64,000 bases of DNA from contig CANBNK010000001.1 of NCBI GenBank assembly GCA_947371015.1, forward strand, positions 1 through 64,000. The letters run 5' to 3'. How positions within the stretch are numbered: position 1 is the stretch's first letter; each line of letters opens with the position of its first letter. The notes beneath the pieces were generated by a model. That model was not told the DNA's origin. It searched no databases and worked only from the letters and a program-made list of their open reading frames with translations. Positions 20,915 to 30,324 of this stretch are shown in pieces. Source of the stretch: Acetobacteraceae bacterium (GTDB lineage Bacteria; Pseudomonadota; Alphaproteobacteria; Acetobacterales; Acetobacteraceae). The translations under genes and the position numbers were made by a program.

Positions 20915-22492
20915 ATGTCCCCTGCCAAGATGAAGGTGACGCTCCGCATGGATGCCCTGCCTCCCCTCGCGCACCCTGCTTCTCCTGCGCTGCGCCCCGG
21001 CCGCCGCCGCATCGCCGTGGTTGGCGCCGGGCCGGGCGGCCTGGCCGCTGCCATGCAGTTGGCAGCCAGCGGCGCCGAGGTGACGCTGTTCGAGAAGGAC
21101 AGCGTGGTCGGCGGCCGCAGCCGCACCCTGACCACGCCGGAGGGCTTCAGGTTCGACCTGGGCCCGACCTTCTTCCTCTACCCCCGCATCCTCGCGGAGA
21201 TTTTTGCCAGTTGCGGCGCCCGGCTGGAGGATGAGGTCGAACTGATAAAACTGGACCCGCATTACCGCCTGGTCTTCGAGGGCGGCCCGACGATCGAGGC
21301 GACCAGCGATGTCGCCCGCATGGAAGCCGAGATTGCCCGCATCAGCCCGGCCGATGCGCAGGGCCTGCGCCCCTGGCTGGCCGAGAACCGCCGCAAGCTG
21401 ACCGCCTTCAAGCCGGTGCTGGAACGCGCCTTCGGCCGCGCCGCGGACCTGATCGCGCCGGACATGCTGCGCGCCCTGCCGCTGCTGCGGCCGCATCGCA
21501 GCCTGGATGAGGACCTGAAGCGCCACTTCAAGGACGAACGCACCCGCCTGGCCTTCGGCTTCCAGGCCAAGTACCTGGGCATGAGCCCGTTCCGCTGCCC
21601 AAGCCTGTTCACCATCCTGAGCTACCTGGAATACGAGCACGGCGTGTTCCACCCCATCGGCGGCTGCGGCGCGGTCGCCCAGGCCATGGCGCGGGTGGCC
21701 GAGCGCCTCGGCGTAGATATCAGGCTGAACACCCCGGTGGAGCGCATCGCCTGCGCGGCCGGCCGCGCCGTGGGGGTGGAGGCCGCCGGCCGGCGCCATG
21801 CCGCCGATGCCGTGGTGGTGAATGCCGACTTCGCCCATGCCCTGCCGCGCCTGTTGCCGGACGCGCTGCGTCGGCAATGGCCGGACAAGAAGATCGCCGC
21901 CGCGCGCTACTCCTGCTCCACCTTCATGCTCTACCTGGGGCTGGAGGGCACGCTCCCCGGCCTGGCCCACCACAACGTGCTGCTGGCCGAGGACTACCGC
22001 CGCAACATCCGCCAGATCGAGACCGGCGAGCTGCCGGACGTCCCCAGCCTCTACGTGCAGAACGCCGGCGTCACCGATGCCACCATGGCGCCGCCGGGCC
22101 ACACCGCGCTGTATGTGCTGGTGCCGGTGCCCAACCTGACCCATGGCGCCGACTGGGCTGCCGAGGCCCCGCGCTACCGCCGCCTGGCGCTGGACCGGCT
22201 GAAGGCGCTGGGCCTTGGCGATATCGAGCCGCGCATCCGCTACGAACGCATGGTCACGCCGCAGGGCTGGCAGGACGACTTCGCCGTCGGCCATGGTGCC
22301 ACCTTCAACCTGGCGCATGACCTGAAGCAGATGCTGATCTTCCGCCCCGGCAACCGCTTCACCGACGTGCCCGGCGTTTATCTGGTCGGCGGCGGCACCC
22401 ACCCCGGCAGCGGCCTGCCGGTGATCTACGAGGGCGCCCGCATCACCGCCGGCCTGGTGAAGCAGGACCTGCGCATGGAGATACCGGCATGA
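20915..22492 (+). CDS. crtN: Carotenoid desaturase, CrtN-like (C30 pathway)
   Basis: FAD-dependent desaturase of the CrtI/CrtN family, up to 525 residues. The FAD motif is IAVVGAGPGGLAAAMQLAAS; GGRSRTLTTPEGFRFDLGPT is the family second motif; the C-terminal signature is ATFNLAHDLKQML with YLVGGGTHPGSGLPVIYEG. Being in an operon with HpnC-HpnD and HpnE rather than crtB, it probably desaturates squalene or dehydrosqualene, not phytoene (inference). The start is uncertain: ATG 20915 (after AGGGG) or ATG 20948 (after AAGGTG) fit equally. Its stop overlaps the next gene as ATGA. Confidence 0.88.
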   Translation: MSPAKMKVTLRMDALPPLAHPASPALRPGRRRIAVVGAGPGGLAAAMQLAASGAEVTLFEKDSVVGGRSRTLTTPEGFRFDLGPTFFLYPRILAEIFASCGARLEDEVELIKLDPHYRLVFEGGPTIEATSDVARMEAEIARISPADAQGLRPWLAENRRKLTAFKPVLERAFGRAADLIAPDMLRALPLLRPHRSLDEDLKRHFKDERTRLAFGFQAKYLGMSPFRCPSLFTILSYLEYEHGVFHPIGGCGAVAQAMARVAERLGVDIRLNTPVERIACAAGRAVGVEAAGRRHAADAVVVNADFAHALPRLLPDALRRQWPDKKIAAARYSCSTFMLYLGLEGTLPGLAHHNVLLAEDYRRNIRQIETGELPDVPSLYVQNAGVTDATMAPPGHTALYVLVPVPNLTHGADWAAEAPRYRRLALDRLKALGLGDIEPRIRYERMVTPQGWQDDFAVGHGATFNLAHDLKQMLIFRPGNRFTDVPGVYLVGGGTHPGSGLPVIYEGARITAGLVKQDLRMEIPA

Positions 22493-24093
22493 GCGGCAAG
22501 GTCATCATCGTCGGCGGCGGCCTAGGCGGGCTGGCCGCGGCCTGCGTCGCCGCCGCGCGCGGCCACCAGGTGACGCTGCTGGAGCGCAACCCCTGGCTAG
22601 GCGGCAAGGCAGCGGAGCTGTTCCTCGACGCCCCCGGCGGCGGCAACGGGAAGCACGCGCCGGACGGGAGTGGCCGCTTTCGCTTCGACATGGGCCCAAC
22701 CATCCTGACCGTGCCGCGCGTGCTGCGCCGCATCTACGCCGAGGCGCAGCGGGACCAGGCGCAGGACCTGCCGCTGATCCGGCTGGACCCGCAATGGCGC
22801 TGCTTCTTCGAAGGCGGCACCCAGATCGACCTGATGGAAAACGTCGGTGCCATGGCGGCGGAGATGGACCGCTTCGCCCCCGGCAATGGCGCCGGCTACC
22901 AACGCTTCCAGGCCATCGCTACGCACCTCCACGAAGTCTCGGAAAAATTCTTCTTCTGGAAGTCGGTGGAGGGCATCGGCGACACCATCGACTGGCGCAG
23001 CCAGATGCAGCCCGGCACCATGAAGGACGTGCTGGCGCTGCGCATGGGCCAGACGGTCGCCAAGGTCATCCGTGGCCAAGTGCCGGACAGCCGGCTGGCG
23101 CAGATGCTGGACCACTACTGCCAGTATGTCGGCTCCAGCCCCTATTTGGCGCCGGCGGTGCTGTGCAGCATTGGCGACATGCAGGCCAGCGAGGGCATCT
23201 GGTACCCCAAGGGCGGCACCCGCGCGGTGGCGGAAGGGCTGGCGGCGCTGGCCGCCTCGCTCGGCGCCGACCTGCGCACCAATGTGGAGGTCACCGGCTT
23301 CGAGATCACGGCGGACACCATCCGCGGCGTCCGCACCGGCACTGGGGAAGTCCTCAAGGCCGATGCGGTCATCTCCAATATGGACGCGATCCGCACCTAT
23401 ACCGAGTTGGTCGGCGGCAAACCCGCAAAGCACTATGATGGCAAGTACCAGCCGGCCTGTTCCGGCGTGGTGCTCTACCTTGGCCTGAACCGCCGCTACG
23501 AACACCTGGCGCACCACGACTTCGTCTTCTCCCGCGATGCCGAGGAGGAGTTCGACGCCATCTACGGGAAAGGCATCCCGGCGCCGGACCCCACCGCCTA
23601 CCTCGCCGCACCGTCGGGCACCGACCCCTCCGTGGCGCCGCCGGGCGGGGAGGCGTTGTACGTGCTGGTCCACACCCCCTACCTGCGCCCCGGGCAGGAC
23701 TGGCGCGCGATGTTCCCTGCCTATCGCCAGGTGATCCTGGACAAGCTGAAGCGCACGGCAGGGCTGACCGATATCGAGGACCGCATCGTCACCGAGCACC
23801 ACCTGACGCCGCAGGATATCCACGACCGCTACAAGGTGCTGGACGGCGCGATCTACGGCCTGGCCAGCCATGGCCGCTGGCTAGGCGCCTTCAAGCCGGG
23901 CAACCGCAGCCGCCAAATCAAAGGGCTGTACCTCGCCGGCGGCGCCGCCCACCCCGGCCCCGGCATGCCCATGGTGATGATGAGCGGCTGGATCGCCGCC
24001 GATGCGCTGGACCACGACCTGGGCGGCCGCGGCATGTCCGCCGCCGCCGAGCAGGCCGGCCGCCCGGACCGCCTGCGCGCCGCCGCGGAATAG
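22489..24093 (+). CDS. Second CrtI/CrtN-family oxidoreductase, terminal oxidase (CrtP-like) candidate
   Basis: 534 residues, FAD motif IIVGGGLGGLAAACVAAARG and GGKAAELFLDAP; it ends with LDGAIYGLASHGRWLGAF and KGLYLAGGAAHPGPGMPMVM. This ending differs from CrtN and resembles the diapocarotene/CrtO-like oxygenase branch. In C30 pathways one paralogue desaturates and the other oxidises the terminal methyl to an aldehyde; the aldehyde dehydrogenase at the operon end supports that role for this protein. Start overlaps the crtN-like stop. Division of labour between the two paralogues is inferred. Confidence 0.85.
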   Translation: MSGKVIIVGGGLGGLAAACVAAARGHQVTLLERNPWLGGKAAELFLDAPGGGNGKHAPDGSGRFRFDMGPTILTVPRVLRRIYAEAQRDQAQDLPLIRLDPQWRCFFEGGTQIDLMENVGAMAAEMDRFAPGNGAGYQRFQAIATHLHEVSEKFFFWKSVEGIGDTIDWRSQMQPGTMKDVLALRMGQTVAKVIRGQVPDSRLAQMLDHYCQYVGSSPYLAPAVLCSIGDMQASEGIWYPKGGTRAVAEGLAALAASLGADLRTNVEVTGFEITADTIRGVRTGTGEVLKADAVISNMDAIRTYTELVGGKPAKHYDGKYQPACSGVVLYLGLNRRYEHLAHHDFVFSRDAEEEFDAIYGKGIPAPDPTAYLAAPSGTDPSVAPPGGEALYVLVHTPYLRPGQDWRAMFPAYRQVILDKLKRTAGLTDIEDRIVTEHHLTPQDIHDRYKVLDGAIYGLASHGRWLGAFKPGNRSRQIKGLYLAGGAAHPGPGMPMVMMSGWIAADALDHDLGGRGMSAAAEQAGRPDRLRAAAE

Positions 24094-24097
24094 CGCC

Positions 24098-24883
24098 ATG
24101 CCGGCCGCGGACTCGCCTGTCGCGCTGCGTTCGCCGGCGCTGCATCGGTTCTTCCACGGGGCGTTCCGACGCCGTGCCCGGGCGGGGCTGCGCGCCATCC
24201 GCCTGGCCAACTGGGGCCGCCCGGCGCCGGCGGCAGGCCCCGTTGTGATCTTCGCCAACCATCCGGGGTGGTGGGACGGTGTCGCCTTCATCGTGCTGGC
24301 GCAGGCGCTGTTCCCGGCCCAGCAGATGTACGCACCGATGGCCGCCGAGGCGCTGGCCCGCTACCGCTTCATGCGCCGCATCGGCGTCTTCGGCGTGGAG
24401 ACCGGCACGCCGCGCGGCGCGCTGGCCTTCCTGCGCGGGGCGGAACAGGCACTCGCCGCGCCCGGCGGCATGCTGTGGATGAACGCACCAGGCCGCTTCA
24501 TGGATGCGCGCGAACGCCCGGTGCCGATCATGCCCGGCCTGACCCGGCTGGCCGAGTTGGCCCCCACTGCGAGCTTCGTACCGCTGGCCCTGGAATACCC
24601 GTTCTGGGGCGAGCCGTTGCCGGAAATGCTCTGCGCCTTCGGGCCGCCGCTGAGCGCCGCCACGCTGCGCCAACAAGACCGCCCCGGCCGCAGCGCCATG
24701 CTGGGCGCCGCGCTGGAGGCCACCATGGACCGCCTGGCCACCGACGCCATCACCCGCGACCCCGGCCGCTTCGAAACCCTGGTCCAGGGCCAGGAGGGCG
24801 TGGGCGGCACCTGGCAGCTCTGGCGCCGCCTGGGCGCCGCCCTGCGCGGCCAACGCTTCGACCCGCGGCACGAGCAGCGCTGA
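24098..24883 (+). CDS. PlsC-type acyltransferase of the carotenoid operon (CrtO-like role)
   Basis: 261-residue membrane-associated acyltransferase. Catalytic block FANHPGWWDGVAFIV (N-H-x4-D), then FGVETGTPRGALAFLRG and MLWMNAPGRFMDARERPVPI as the glycerolipid-binding region. In staphyloxanthin synthesis an acyltransferase esterifies the sugar of a glycosyl-carotenoate; position here between a desaturase and a glycosyltransferase suggests the same. ATG at 24098 is four bases after the preceding stop, and its own stop shares bases with the glycosyltransferase start (TGATG). Confidence 0.83.
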   Translation: MPAADSPVALRSPALHRFFHGAFRRRARAGLRAIRLANWGRPAPAAGPVVIFANHPGWWDGVAFIVLAQALFPAQQMYAPMAAEALARYRFMRRIGVFGVETGTPRGALAFLRGAEQALAAPGGMLWMNAPGRFMDARERPVPIMPGLTRLAELAPTASFVPLALEYPFWGEPLPEMLCAFGPPLSAATLRQQDRPGRSAMLGAALEATMDRLATDAITRDPGRFETLVQGQEGVGGTWQLWRRLGAALRGQRFDPRHEQR

Positions 24884-25971
24884 TGGAGCCCGCCGGCATC
24901 GCCCTGGCGCTGGCCGCGCTGCCCGCGGCGCTGGGGGCGTTGAACCTGGCGCTGCTGCCGCGCGCTGTCGGGCCGCCGCCGCCGGGGGCGCTGGTCTCCA
25001 TCCTGATCCCCGCCCGGGACGAGGCCGGCAACATCGAAGCCTGCGTCCGGGCCGCGCTGGCGCAGCAGGGCGTGGCGGTGGAAGTGCTGGTGATGGACGA
25101 TGCCAGCACCGACGCCACCGCCGTGCTGGTCGCCGCGATGGCCGCCCAGGACCCGCGCCTGCGCTTGCTCGCCGCCCCTGCCCTGCCGCCGGGCTGGACC
25201 GGCAAGGTCCACGCCTGCGCCCGCCTGGCCGAGGCCGCGCGTGGCTCCCACCTGCTGTTCATCGACGCCGATGTCCGCCTGGCACCGGACGCCGCCGCCC
25301 GGCTTGCCGGCCACGCCGCCGCCGGCAACCTGGCCCTGGTCAGCGGCGTGCCGCGCCAGCGCATCGGCTCGCTGGGGGAGGCACTGACCGTGCCTGGCAT
25401 CAATTTCCTGCTGCTGGGATACCTGCCGGGCGGTGGCCGGGCCGGCACGCGCAAACCCTCGCTGGCCGCGGCCTGTGGCCAGCTGGTACTGGTGGAGGCC
25501 GCCGCCTACCGCGCCGTCGGCGGGCACGCGGCCATCCGCACCGTGCTGCACGACGGCCTGGCCCTGGCCCGCACGCTGCGCGCGGCCGGCCACCGCACCG
25601 AGGTGGTGGACGGCGCCCCCCTGGCGGACTGCCGGATGTATGCCGGCTTCCGCGAGGCCTGGCCCGGCTTCCTGAAGAATGCGCGGGAAGGCATGGCCAC
25701 ACCGCTGGGCCTGCCGGTCTGGACCGTGCTGCTGGCCGGCGCGCATCTATGGCCTTGGTTCCTGCTGCCGGCGCCGGCCGCTAGCCTGGCGCTGCTGCTC
25801 ACCCTCGGCCTGCGTGCCGCCATCACGCTGCGGGCGCGGGAGCCGGCCTGGACCATCCCGCTGCATCCGCTGACCATGGCGGTGGCCCTGGCCATCCAAT
25901 GGACCGCGTTGCTGCGGCGGCGCCCGGCGGGCTGGAAAGGCCGCGCATATCCGTCCACAAAGGCGGCATGA
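24883..25971 (+). CDS. Family 2 glycosyltransferase, CrtQ-like
   Basis: 362 residues with an N-terminal membrane span, a GT2 catalytic domain and two or three C-terminal spans (LPVWTVLLAGAHLWPWFLLP and following). Motifs: SILIPARDEAGNIEACVR, VMDDASTDAT (UDP-sugar binding), LLFIDADVRL (DxD) and a late HDGLALARTL acid segment. Arrangement and length match the 4,4'-diaponeurosporenoate glycosyltransferase CrtQ. It likely adds a sugar to a C30 carotenoic acid at the membrane. The next gene starts inside its stop. Confidence 0.86.
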   Translation: MEPAGIALALAALPAALGALNLALLPRAVGPPPPGALVSILIPARDEAGNIEACVRAALAQQGVAVEVLVMDDASTDATAVLVAAMAAQDPRLRLLAAPALPPGWTGKVHACARLAEAARGSHLLFIDADVRLAPDAAARLAGHAAAGNLALVSGVPRQRIGSLGEALTVPGINFLLLGYLPGGGRAGTRKPSLAAACGQLVLVEAAAYRAVGGHAAIRTVLHDGLALARTLRAAGHRTEVVDGAPLADCRMYAGFREAWPGFLKNAREGMATPLGLPVWTVLLAGAHLWPWFLLPAPAASLALLLTLGLRAAITLRAREPAWTIPLHPLTMAVALAIQWTALLRRRPAGWKGRAYPSTKAA

Positions 25972-27620
25972 GCCTCGCCACCCCCTCCGTCGCCGTCTCC
26001 GCCACCCCCACCCGGGACCATGACGCGGAGAATTTCCCCACCGCCAGCCTGATCCTGGCCAAGCCGCTGCGCGCCAAGGTGATGGCCTTCTATCGGTTTG
26101 TCCGCGTCGCGGATGATATCGGCGACAGCCCCGACCTGGCGCCCGAGGAAAAAATCCGCCGGCTGGACCTGATGGAAGACGCGCTGGACGACCCCAGCAC
26201 CACGCTGCCGGAAGCCGCCGGACTGCACCGCCACCAGGTCGGCACCGACGAAGCCCGCAAGATGCTGGTCGCCTTCCGCCAGGACGCCTTCAAGACCCGC
26301 TACGCCGATTGGGCGGAGTTGGAGGACTACTGCGCCCACAGCGCCGACCCGGTCGGCCGCATGCTGCTGCGCTTGCATGGCGATGGCGACAACGCGGCGG
26401 GGAACGCGGCGGCCGACGGCCTGTGCACCGCGTTGCAGGTGCTGAACCACCTGCAGGATTTGGTTGGCGACCGCGCAAGCCTGGACCGCATCTACCTGCC
26501 CACCCCCTGGCTGGACTGCGCCGGCGGCGTCGACGCCTTCTTCGACCCCGCCAACACCCAGCGCCGGCGGGAGGTGCTGGACGCCGCGCTGGACCGGGTG
26601 GACGAACAGCTGGACCGCGCCGCCGCCCTGCCCCGCCTGGTAAAATCCCGCCGCCTGGCGATCCAGAGCGCGATGACCATCGGCTGTGCCCGCCGCCTGC
26701 TGGCCCGGCTGCGCGCCGCCGACCCGGTGCTGGGCCGGGTCAAGCTGACCAAGGCGGATTTCCTCGGTGCCCTGTTCAACGCCTTCGGCACCGGGCCTTC
26801 CGACGCCGAACTGGTGGCGTCCCGCGTCTCCCGCGCCGGCTCTTCCTTCGCCCGCGGCATGGCGGCGCTGAAGGGCGAGCGTCGCCGCGCGCTGTGGGGC
26901 GTTTATGCGTTTTGCCGCGCGGTGGACGACATTGCCGACAACACCATGCCGGAAGCCGAAAAGCGCCGCTTCCTGCTGGACTGGCGCCGCAAGCTGCTGG
27001 AACCCGACTGCGCCGTCTCGCGCGAACTGGCCTTCGCCCGCAATGCCTATGGCGTACCGCTGGTGGAATGCGAGGCGATGATCGCCGGCATGGAAACCGA
27101 CGCCACCGACTTCCTGCGGCTGCAGACCGAAGCCGACCTGGACCTGTATTGCCGCCGCGTCGCCGGCAGCGTCGGCGCCATGAGCGTGCGCATTTTCGGC
27201 GCCCCCGAGGCCGAGGGGTTCGGCCTGGAACTGGGCCACACCTTCCAGCTGACCAACATTTTGCGGGATGTGGACGAGGATGCCGAGCGCGAGCGCGTCT
27301 ATATCCCGCGCGACCTGCTGGACCAGGCCGGGGTGCCGGAAGGCCCAGCGCGGCAGATCGTCGCCCACCCGAAATTTGGTGCCATCTGTGCTGGCCTGGC
27401 CACCCGCGCCCAAGCCGGCTTCGCCCGGGGCCGCGCCGAGATCGGCCAGTTCCCGGCCCAGGCCATGCTGCCCGCCGCCGTCATGGCCTGGGGCTATGGC
27501 CGCCTGCTGGACCGGCTGGTGGCGCGCGGCTTCGAGGACCGGACCGGCCCGCGCCCCAAGCTGACCAAGGGCGAAAAGCTGAACATGGCGCTGATGGCGC
27601 TGGGGCTAAAGCGGCCGTGA
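25968..27620 (+). CDS. Fused HpnC-HpnD: squalene-precursor synthase
   Basis: 550-residue head-to-tail fusion of two trans-isoprenyl diphosphate synthases that are normally separate proteins of about 280 residues. Residues about 15-270 are HpnC-like (ENFPTASLILAKPLR start; Asp motifs VADDIGD at 48-53 and LQDLVGD at 162-168). Residues about 285-550 are HpnD-like (SFARGMAALKGERRRALWG; DDIADN at 320-325; NILRDVDED at 430-438 then RVYIPRDLL). HpnD makes presqualene diphosphate from farnesyl diphosphate, and HpnC converts it to hydroxysqualene. No internal stop or frameshift separates the halves. Start overlaps the glycosyltransferase stop. Confidence 0.92.
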   Translation: MSLATPSVAVSATPTRDHDAENFPTASLILAKPLRAKVMAFYRFVRVADDIGDSPDLAPEEKIRRLDLMEDALDDPSTTLPEAAGLHRHQVGTDEARKMLVAFRQDAFKTRYADWAELEDYCAHSADPVGRMLLRLHGDGDNAAGNAAADGLCTALQVLNHLQDLVGDRASLDRIYLPTPWLDCAGGVDAFFDPANTQRRREVLDAALDRVDEQLDRAAALPRLVKSRRLAIQSAMTIGCARRLLARLRAADPVLGRVKLTKADFLGALFNAFGTGPSDAELVASRVSRAGSSFARGMAALKGERRRALWGVYAFCRAVDDIADNTMPEAEKRRFLLDWRRKLLEPDCAVSRELAFARNAYGVPLVECEAMIAGMETDATDFLRLQTEADLDLYCRRVAGSVGAMSVRIFGAPEAEGFGLELGHTFQLTNILRDVDEDAERERVYIPRDLLDQAGVPEGPARQIVAHPKFGAICAGLATRAQAGFARGRAEIGQFPAQAMLPAAVMAWGYGRLLDRLVARGFEDRTGPRPKLTKGEKLNMALMALGLKRP

Positions 27621-27714
27621 GCCACACCGCCTCGCACGGCCTGGTTTGCCCCCACCCAGCCATGCCCGCCGCTTCCGGCTGCGCCTGCCTGGAGCAGCGC
27701 GGTGACGTGCCGGC

Positions 27715-28929
27715 ATGACCGTCCATGTCATCGGCGCTGGCCTGGCCGGGCTGGCCGCCGCGCTGGACCTGGCCGAGGCCGGCCGCCCGGTGCTGCTGCA
27801 CGAAGCCTCCCCGCAGGCCGGCGGCCGCGCCCGCGCCCTGCCGGATGGCACCGACAACGGCACCCACGCCCTGGTCGGCGCCAATACCGCGGCGCTGGCC
27901 TTCCTGACCCGCATCGGCGCCCGCGACGGCTGGGTGGAGCCGGAACCAGAGGGCCTGCCGGTGCTGGACCTGGCCGATGGCAGCGCGCGGCGGGTCGCGC
28001 TCTCGCCGCTGGCCTGGGGCAACAAGGCGCTGCGGCCGGCTGGCGCCACGCTCGGCGCCGTGGCGCGCATGGCCAGCATGGCCCTCGGCCGCGACCGGCC
28101 CATCGCCCAGGTGATGGCCGCCCACCCCGCCTTCCATCGCGGCTTCGTTGATCCACTGGTGATCGCCACGCTGAACACGCCCTCCGTCGAGGCCTCCAGC
28201 GCCCGGCTGGGCCAGGTGCTGCGCCGGCTGGGTGGGCCGGGCGCCACGCGGCTGTATGTGGCCGAACACGGGCTGGGGCCGGACCTTGTCGCGCCTGCCC
28301 TGGCCGCCATAGAGCGCGCCGGCGGCAGCATCCGCCACGGCGCCCGGCTGCGCCGCCTGGTGCAGGCCGGCGGCCGCGCGACCGCGCTGGATTTCGGCGA
28401 GGACAGCGTCCTGCTCGGCCGCGACGACCAGGCGGTGCTGGCGACCCCGCCCTGGGAAAGCCAGCGCCTGCTGACCCATCTGGAGGTGCCGGCGGCGCAC
28501 GCGCCCATCGTCAACCTGCACTTCGACCGCCAAGGACCCGGCCCGGTGCGCTTCGTCGGCCTGCTGGAGGCGCTGTGCCAATGGGTGCTGGTGCGGCCCT
28601 CCGGCGTTTCGGTGACGGTCAGCGCCGGAGACGCCGAGGCCGGGCTGAAGGAAGCCGACCTGGCCCCCCGCGCCTGGACCGAGATCCTGCGGGTTGCCGC
28701 CGCCTTCCGCATCCCCGGCGAGTGGCCGCTGATGACGCCGCCCTGCCGCGTGGTGAAGGAACGCCGCGCCACGCCGCGCCATGTACCCGGCCCGCCGCTG
28801 CGGCCAGCGCGCAAGCCTTTGGCGAACCTGGCCCTGGCGGGCGATTGGACCTGGCCGCACTTGCCGGCGACCATCGACGCCGCGATCCGCAGCGGCCAGG
28901 CCGCCGCCACCGCGCTGCTGCGCCGATGA
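27715..28929 (+). CDS. hpnE: Hydroxysqualene dehydroxylase HpnE
   Basis: FAD-dependent enzyme reducing hydroxysqualene to squalene, 404 residues. FAD motif HVIGAGLAGLAAALDLAEAG then GGRARALPDGTDNGTHALVG, a conserved HpnE segment, with LNTPSVEASSARLGQVL and the C-terminal LALAGDWTWPHLPATIDAAI. It follows the HpnC-HpnD gene after a 94-base gap, the largest inside the operon. Its stop overlaps the aldehyde dehydrogenase start. Together with the preceding gene it gives a complete HpnCDE squalene route. Confidence 0.92.
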   Translation: MTVHVIGAGLAGLAAALDLAEAGRPVLLHEASPQAGGRARALPDGTDNGTHALVGANTAALAFLTRIGARDGWVEPEPEGLPVLDLADGSARRVALSPLAWGNKALRPAGATLGAVARMASMALGRDRPIAQVMAAHPAFHRGFVDPLVIATLNTPSVEASSARLGQVLRRLGGPGATRLYVAEHGLGPDLVAPALAAIERAGGSIRHGARLRRLVQAGGRATALDFGEDSVLLGRDDQAVLATPPWESQRLLTHLEVPAAHAPIVNLHFDRQGPGPVRFVGLLEALCQWVLVRPSGVSVTVSAGDAEAGLKEADLAPRAWTEILRVAAAFRIPGEWPLMTPPCRVVKERRATPRHVPGPPLRPARKPLANLALAGDWTWPHLPATIDAAIRSGQAAATALLRR

Positions 28930-30266
28930 CCCCGACTCTGGCCCTGGCCACGCTGCGCCAGGCCGCCCTGCGCGACGGCACGCCCGACGCCGCCCGCCGC
29001 CGCGCCCTGCTGGCCGCCCTCGCCGCCGGGCTGCTGGCGCGCGCCGATGGCTTCGTCGCCGCGCTGGACGCCGACTATGAGGGCCGCAGCACCGAGGAAA
29101 CCCTGCTCGCCGAGATCATGGTGCCGCTGGCCGCCGCCCGCCAGGCCCGCGCAAAACTGCGCCGCTGGATGCGCCCGCGCCGGGTCGGCGTACCCTTCCA
29201 CTTCTGGCCAGCCAGCGCGGCGCTGGAGCCCACGCCGAAGGGCGTCATCGGCATCATGGCGCCGTGGAACTACCCGGTGCAGCTGGTGCTGATGCCGCTG
29301 GTGGATGCCATCGCCGCCGGCAACCGCGTGGCGGTGAAGCCCAGCGAGGCGACGCCGCGCACCGCCGCGCTGCTGGCCGAACTGCTGGCCGAAACGCTTG
29401 GTCCCGACATGGTGCAGACCATCCAGGGCGGGCCGGATATCGCCGCCGACTTCGCCGCCCAGCCCTGGGACCATCTGGTCTTCACTGGCGGCACAGGCAT
29501 AGGCCGCAAGGTAGCCACCGCCGCCGCGCCGGGGCTGGTGCCGACCACGCTGGAACTCGGCGGCAAATGCCCGGCGCTGGTGCTGCCCGGCGCCGACCTG
29601 GCGCGCGCCGCCCAGGCGATCCTGGCCGGCAAGGTGTTCAATGCAGGGCAAACTTGTGTGGCCCCCGATACCGTGCTGCTGTTGGGCCACACCCCGCAAG
29701 CCTTCGAAGCCGCCTGCCGTGCCTCCGGCATCGCCCTGCCGGACACCGCCGTGATCAACGCCGCGCAGCTGGCCCGGCTGGACGCGCTGGCCGCAGGCGC
29801 CACGCTGACCCCGCTGGCCGAGGATGGCCCCGGCCGCCGCCGCGCGCTGCACCTGGCCAGCGCGCCACCCGGCCACGCCCTGCATCAAGCAGAGATCTTC
29901 GGCCCCATCCTGGCGGTGCAGCCCTGCGCCAGCCTGGCGGAAGCGCTGGCCTGGGTGAATGCCCGGCCGGCGCCGCTGGCGGTCTATCTGTTCGGCGCCA
30001 GCCGGGCGGAAGGCGCGACCATCGCCGCCGCCACCCGCTCCGGGGCGCTGGTGCAGGACCGCTGCCTGGAATATGCCGGCATGGCGGCCCTGCCCTTCGG
30101 TGGCGTCGGTGCCTCGGGCATGGGCCGCCGCAATGCCGAGGCAGGCTTCCTGGAGATGAGCACCCTGCGCGCCCGGGTGGCGCATGGCCGCTTCAGCCTG
30201 GCGCGCCTGCTGGACCCACCCCGCAGCGCCCGGATGCAGGCCCTGGTGCGCCGCATCCTGCGCTGA
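28926..30266 (+). CDS. Aldehyde dehydrogenase of the carotenoid operon
   Basis: 446-residue NAD(P)-dependent aldehyde dehydrogenase, shorter than the 490-residue average and closest in layout to coniferyl-aldehyde/fatty-aldehyde dehydrogenases. Catalytic N115 (APWNYPVQL), E210 (TTLELGGKCP) and C244 (VFNAGQTCVAPD) are all present. As last gene of the operon it probably oxidises a C30 apocarotene aldehyde to the acid that is then glycosylated, the step done by AldH in staphyloxanthin synthesis (inference). ATG overlaps the hpnE stop. Confidence 0.9.
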   Translation: MTPTLALATLRQAALRDGTPDAARRRALLAALAAGLLARADGFVAALDADYEGRSTEETLLAEIMVPLAAARQARAKLRRWMRPRRVGVPFHFWPASAALEPTPKGVIGIMAPWNYPVQLVLMPLVDAIAAGNRVAVKPSEATPRTAALLAELLAETLGPDMVQTIQGGPDIAADFAAQPWDHLVFTGGTGIGRKVATAAAPGLVPTTLELGGKCPALVLPGADLARAAQAILAGKVFNAGQTCVAPDTVLLLGHTPQAFEAACRASGIALPDTAVINAAQLARLDALAAGATLTPLAEDGPGRRRALHLASAPPGHALHQAEIFGPILAVQPCASLAEALAWVNARPAPLAVYLFGASRAEGATIAAATRSGALVQDRCLEYAGMAALPFGGVGASGMGRRNAEAGFLEMSTLRARVAHGRFSLARLLDPPRSARMQALVRRILR

Positions 30267-30324
30267 CGCGGCGGTTTGAGCGGCTTGGTCACTGCTTCGA
30301 ACAGCCGCCTTCGCGGGCCCTGCG

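Noticed and set aside
19592-22402. 936-codon minus-strand frame opposite the acyl-CoA dehydrogenase and crtN-like genes
   Set aside because: Spans two real genes on the other strand and has shadow composition.
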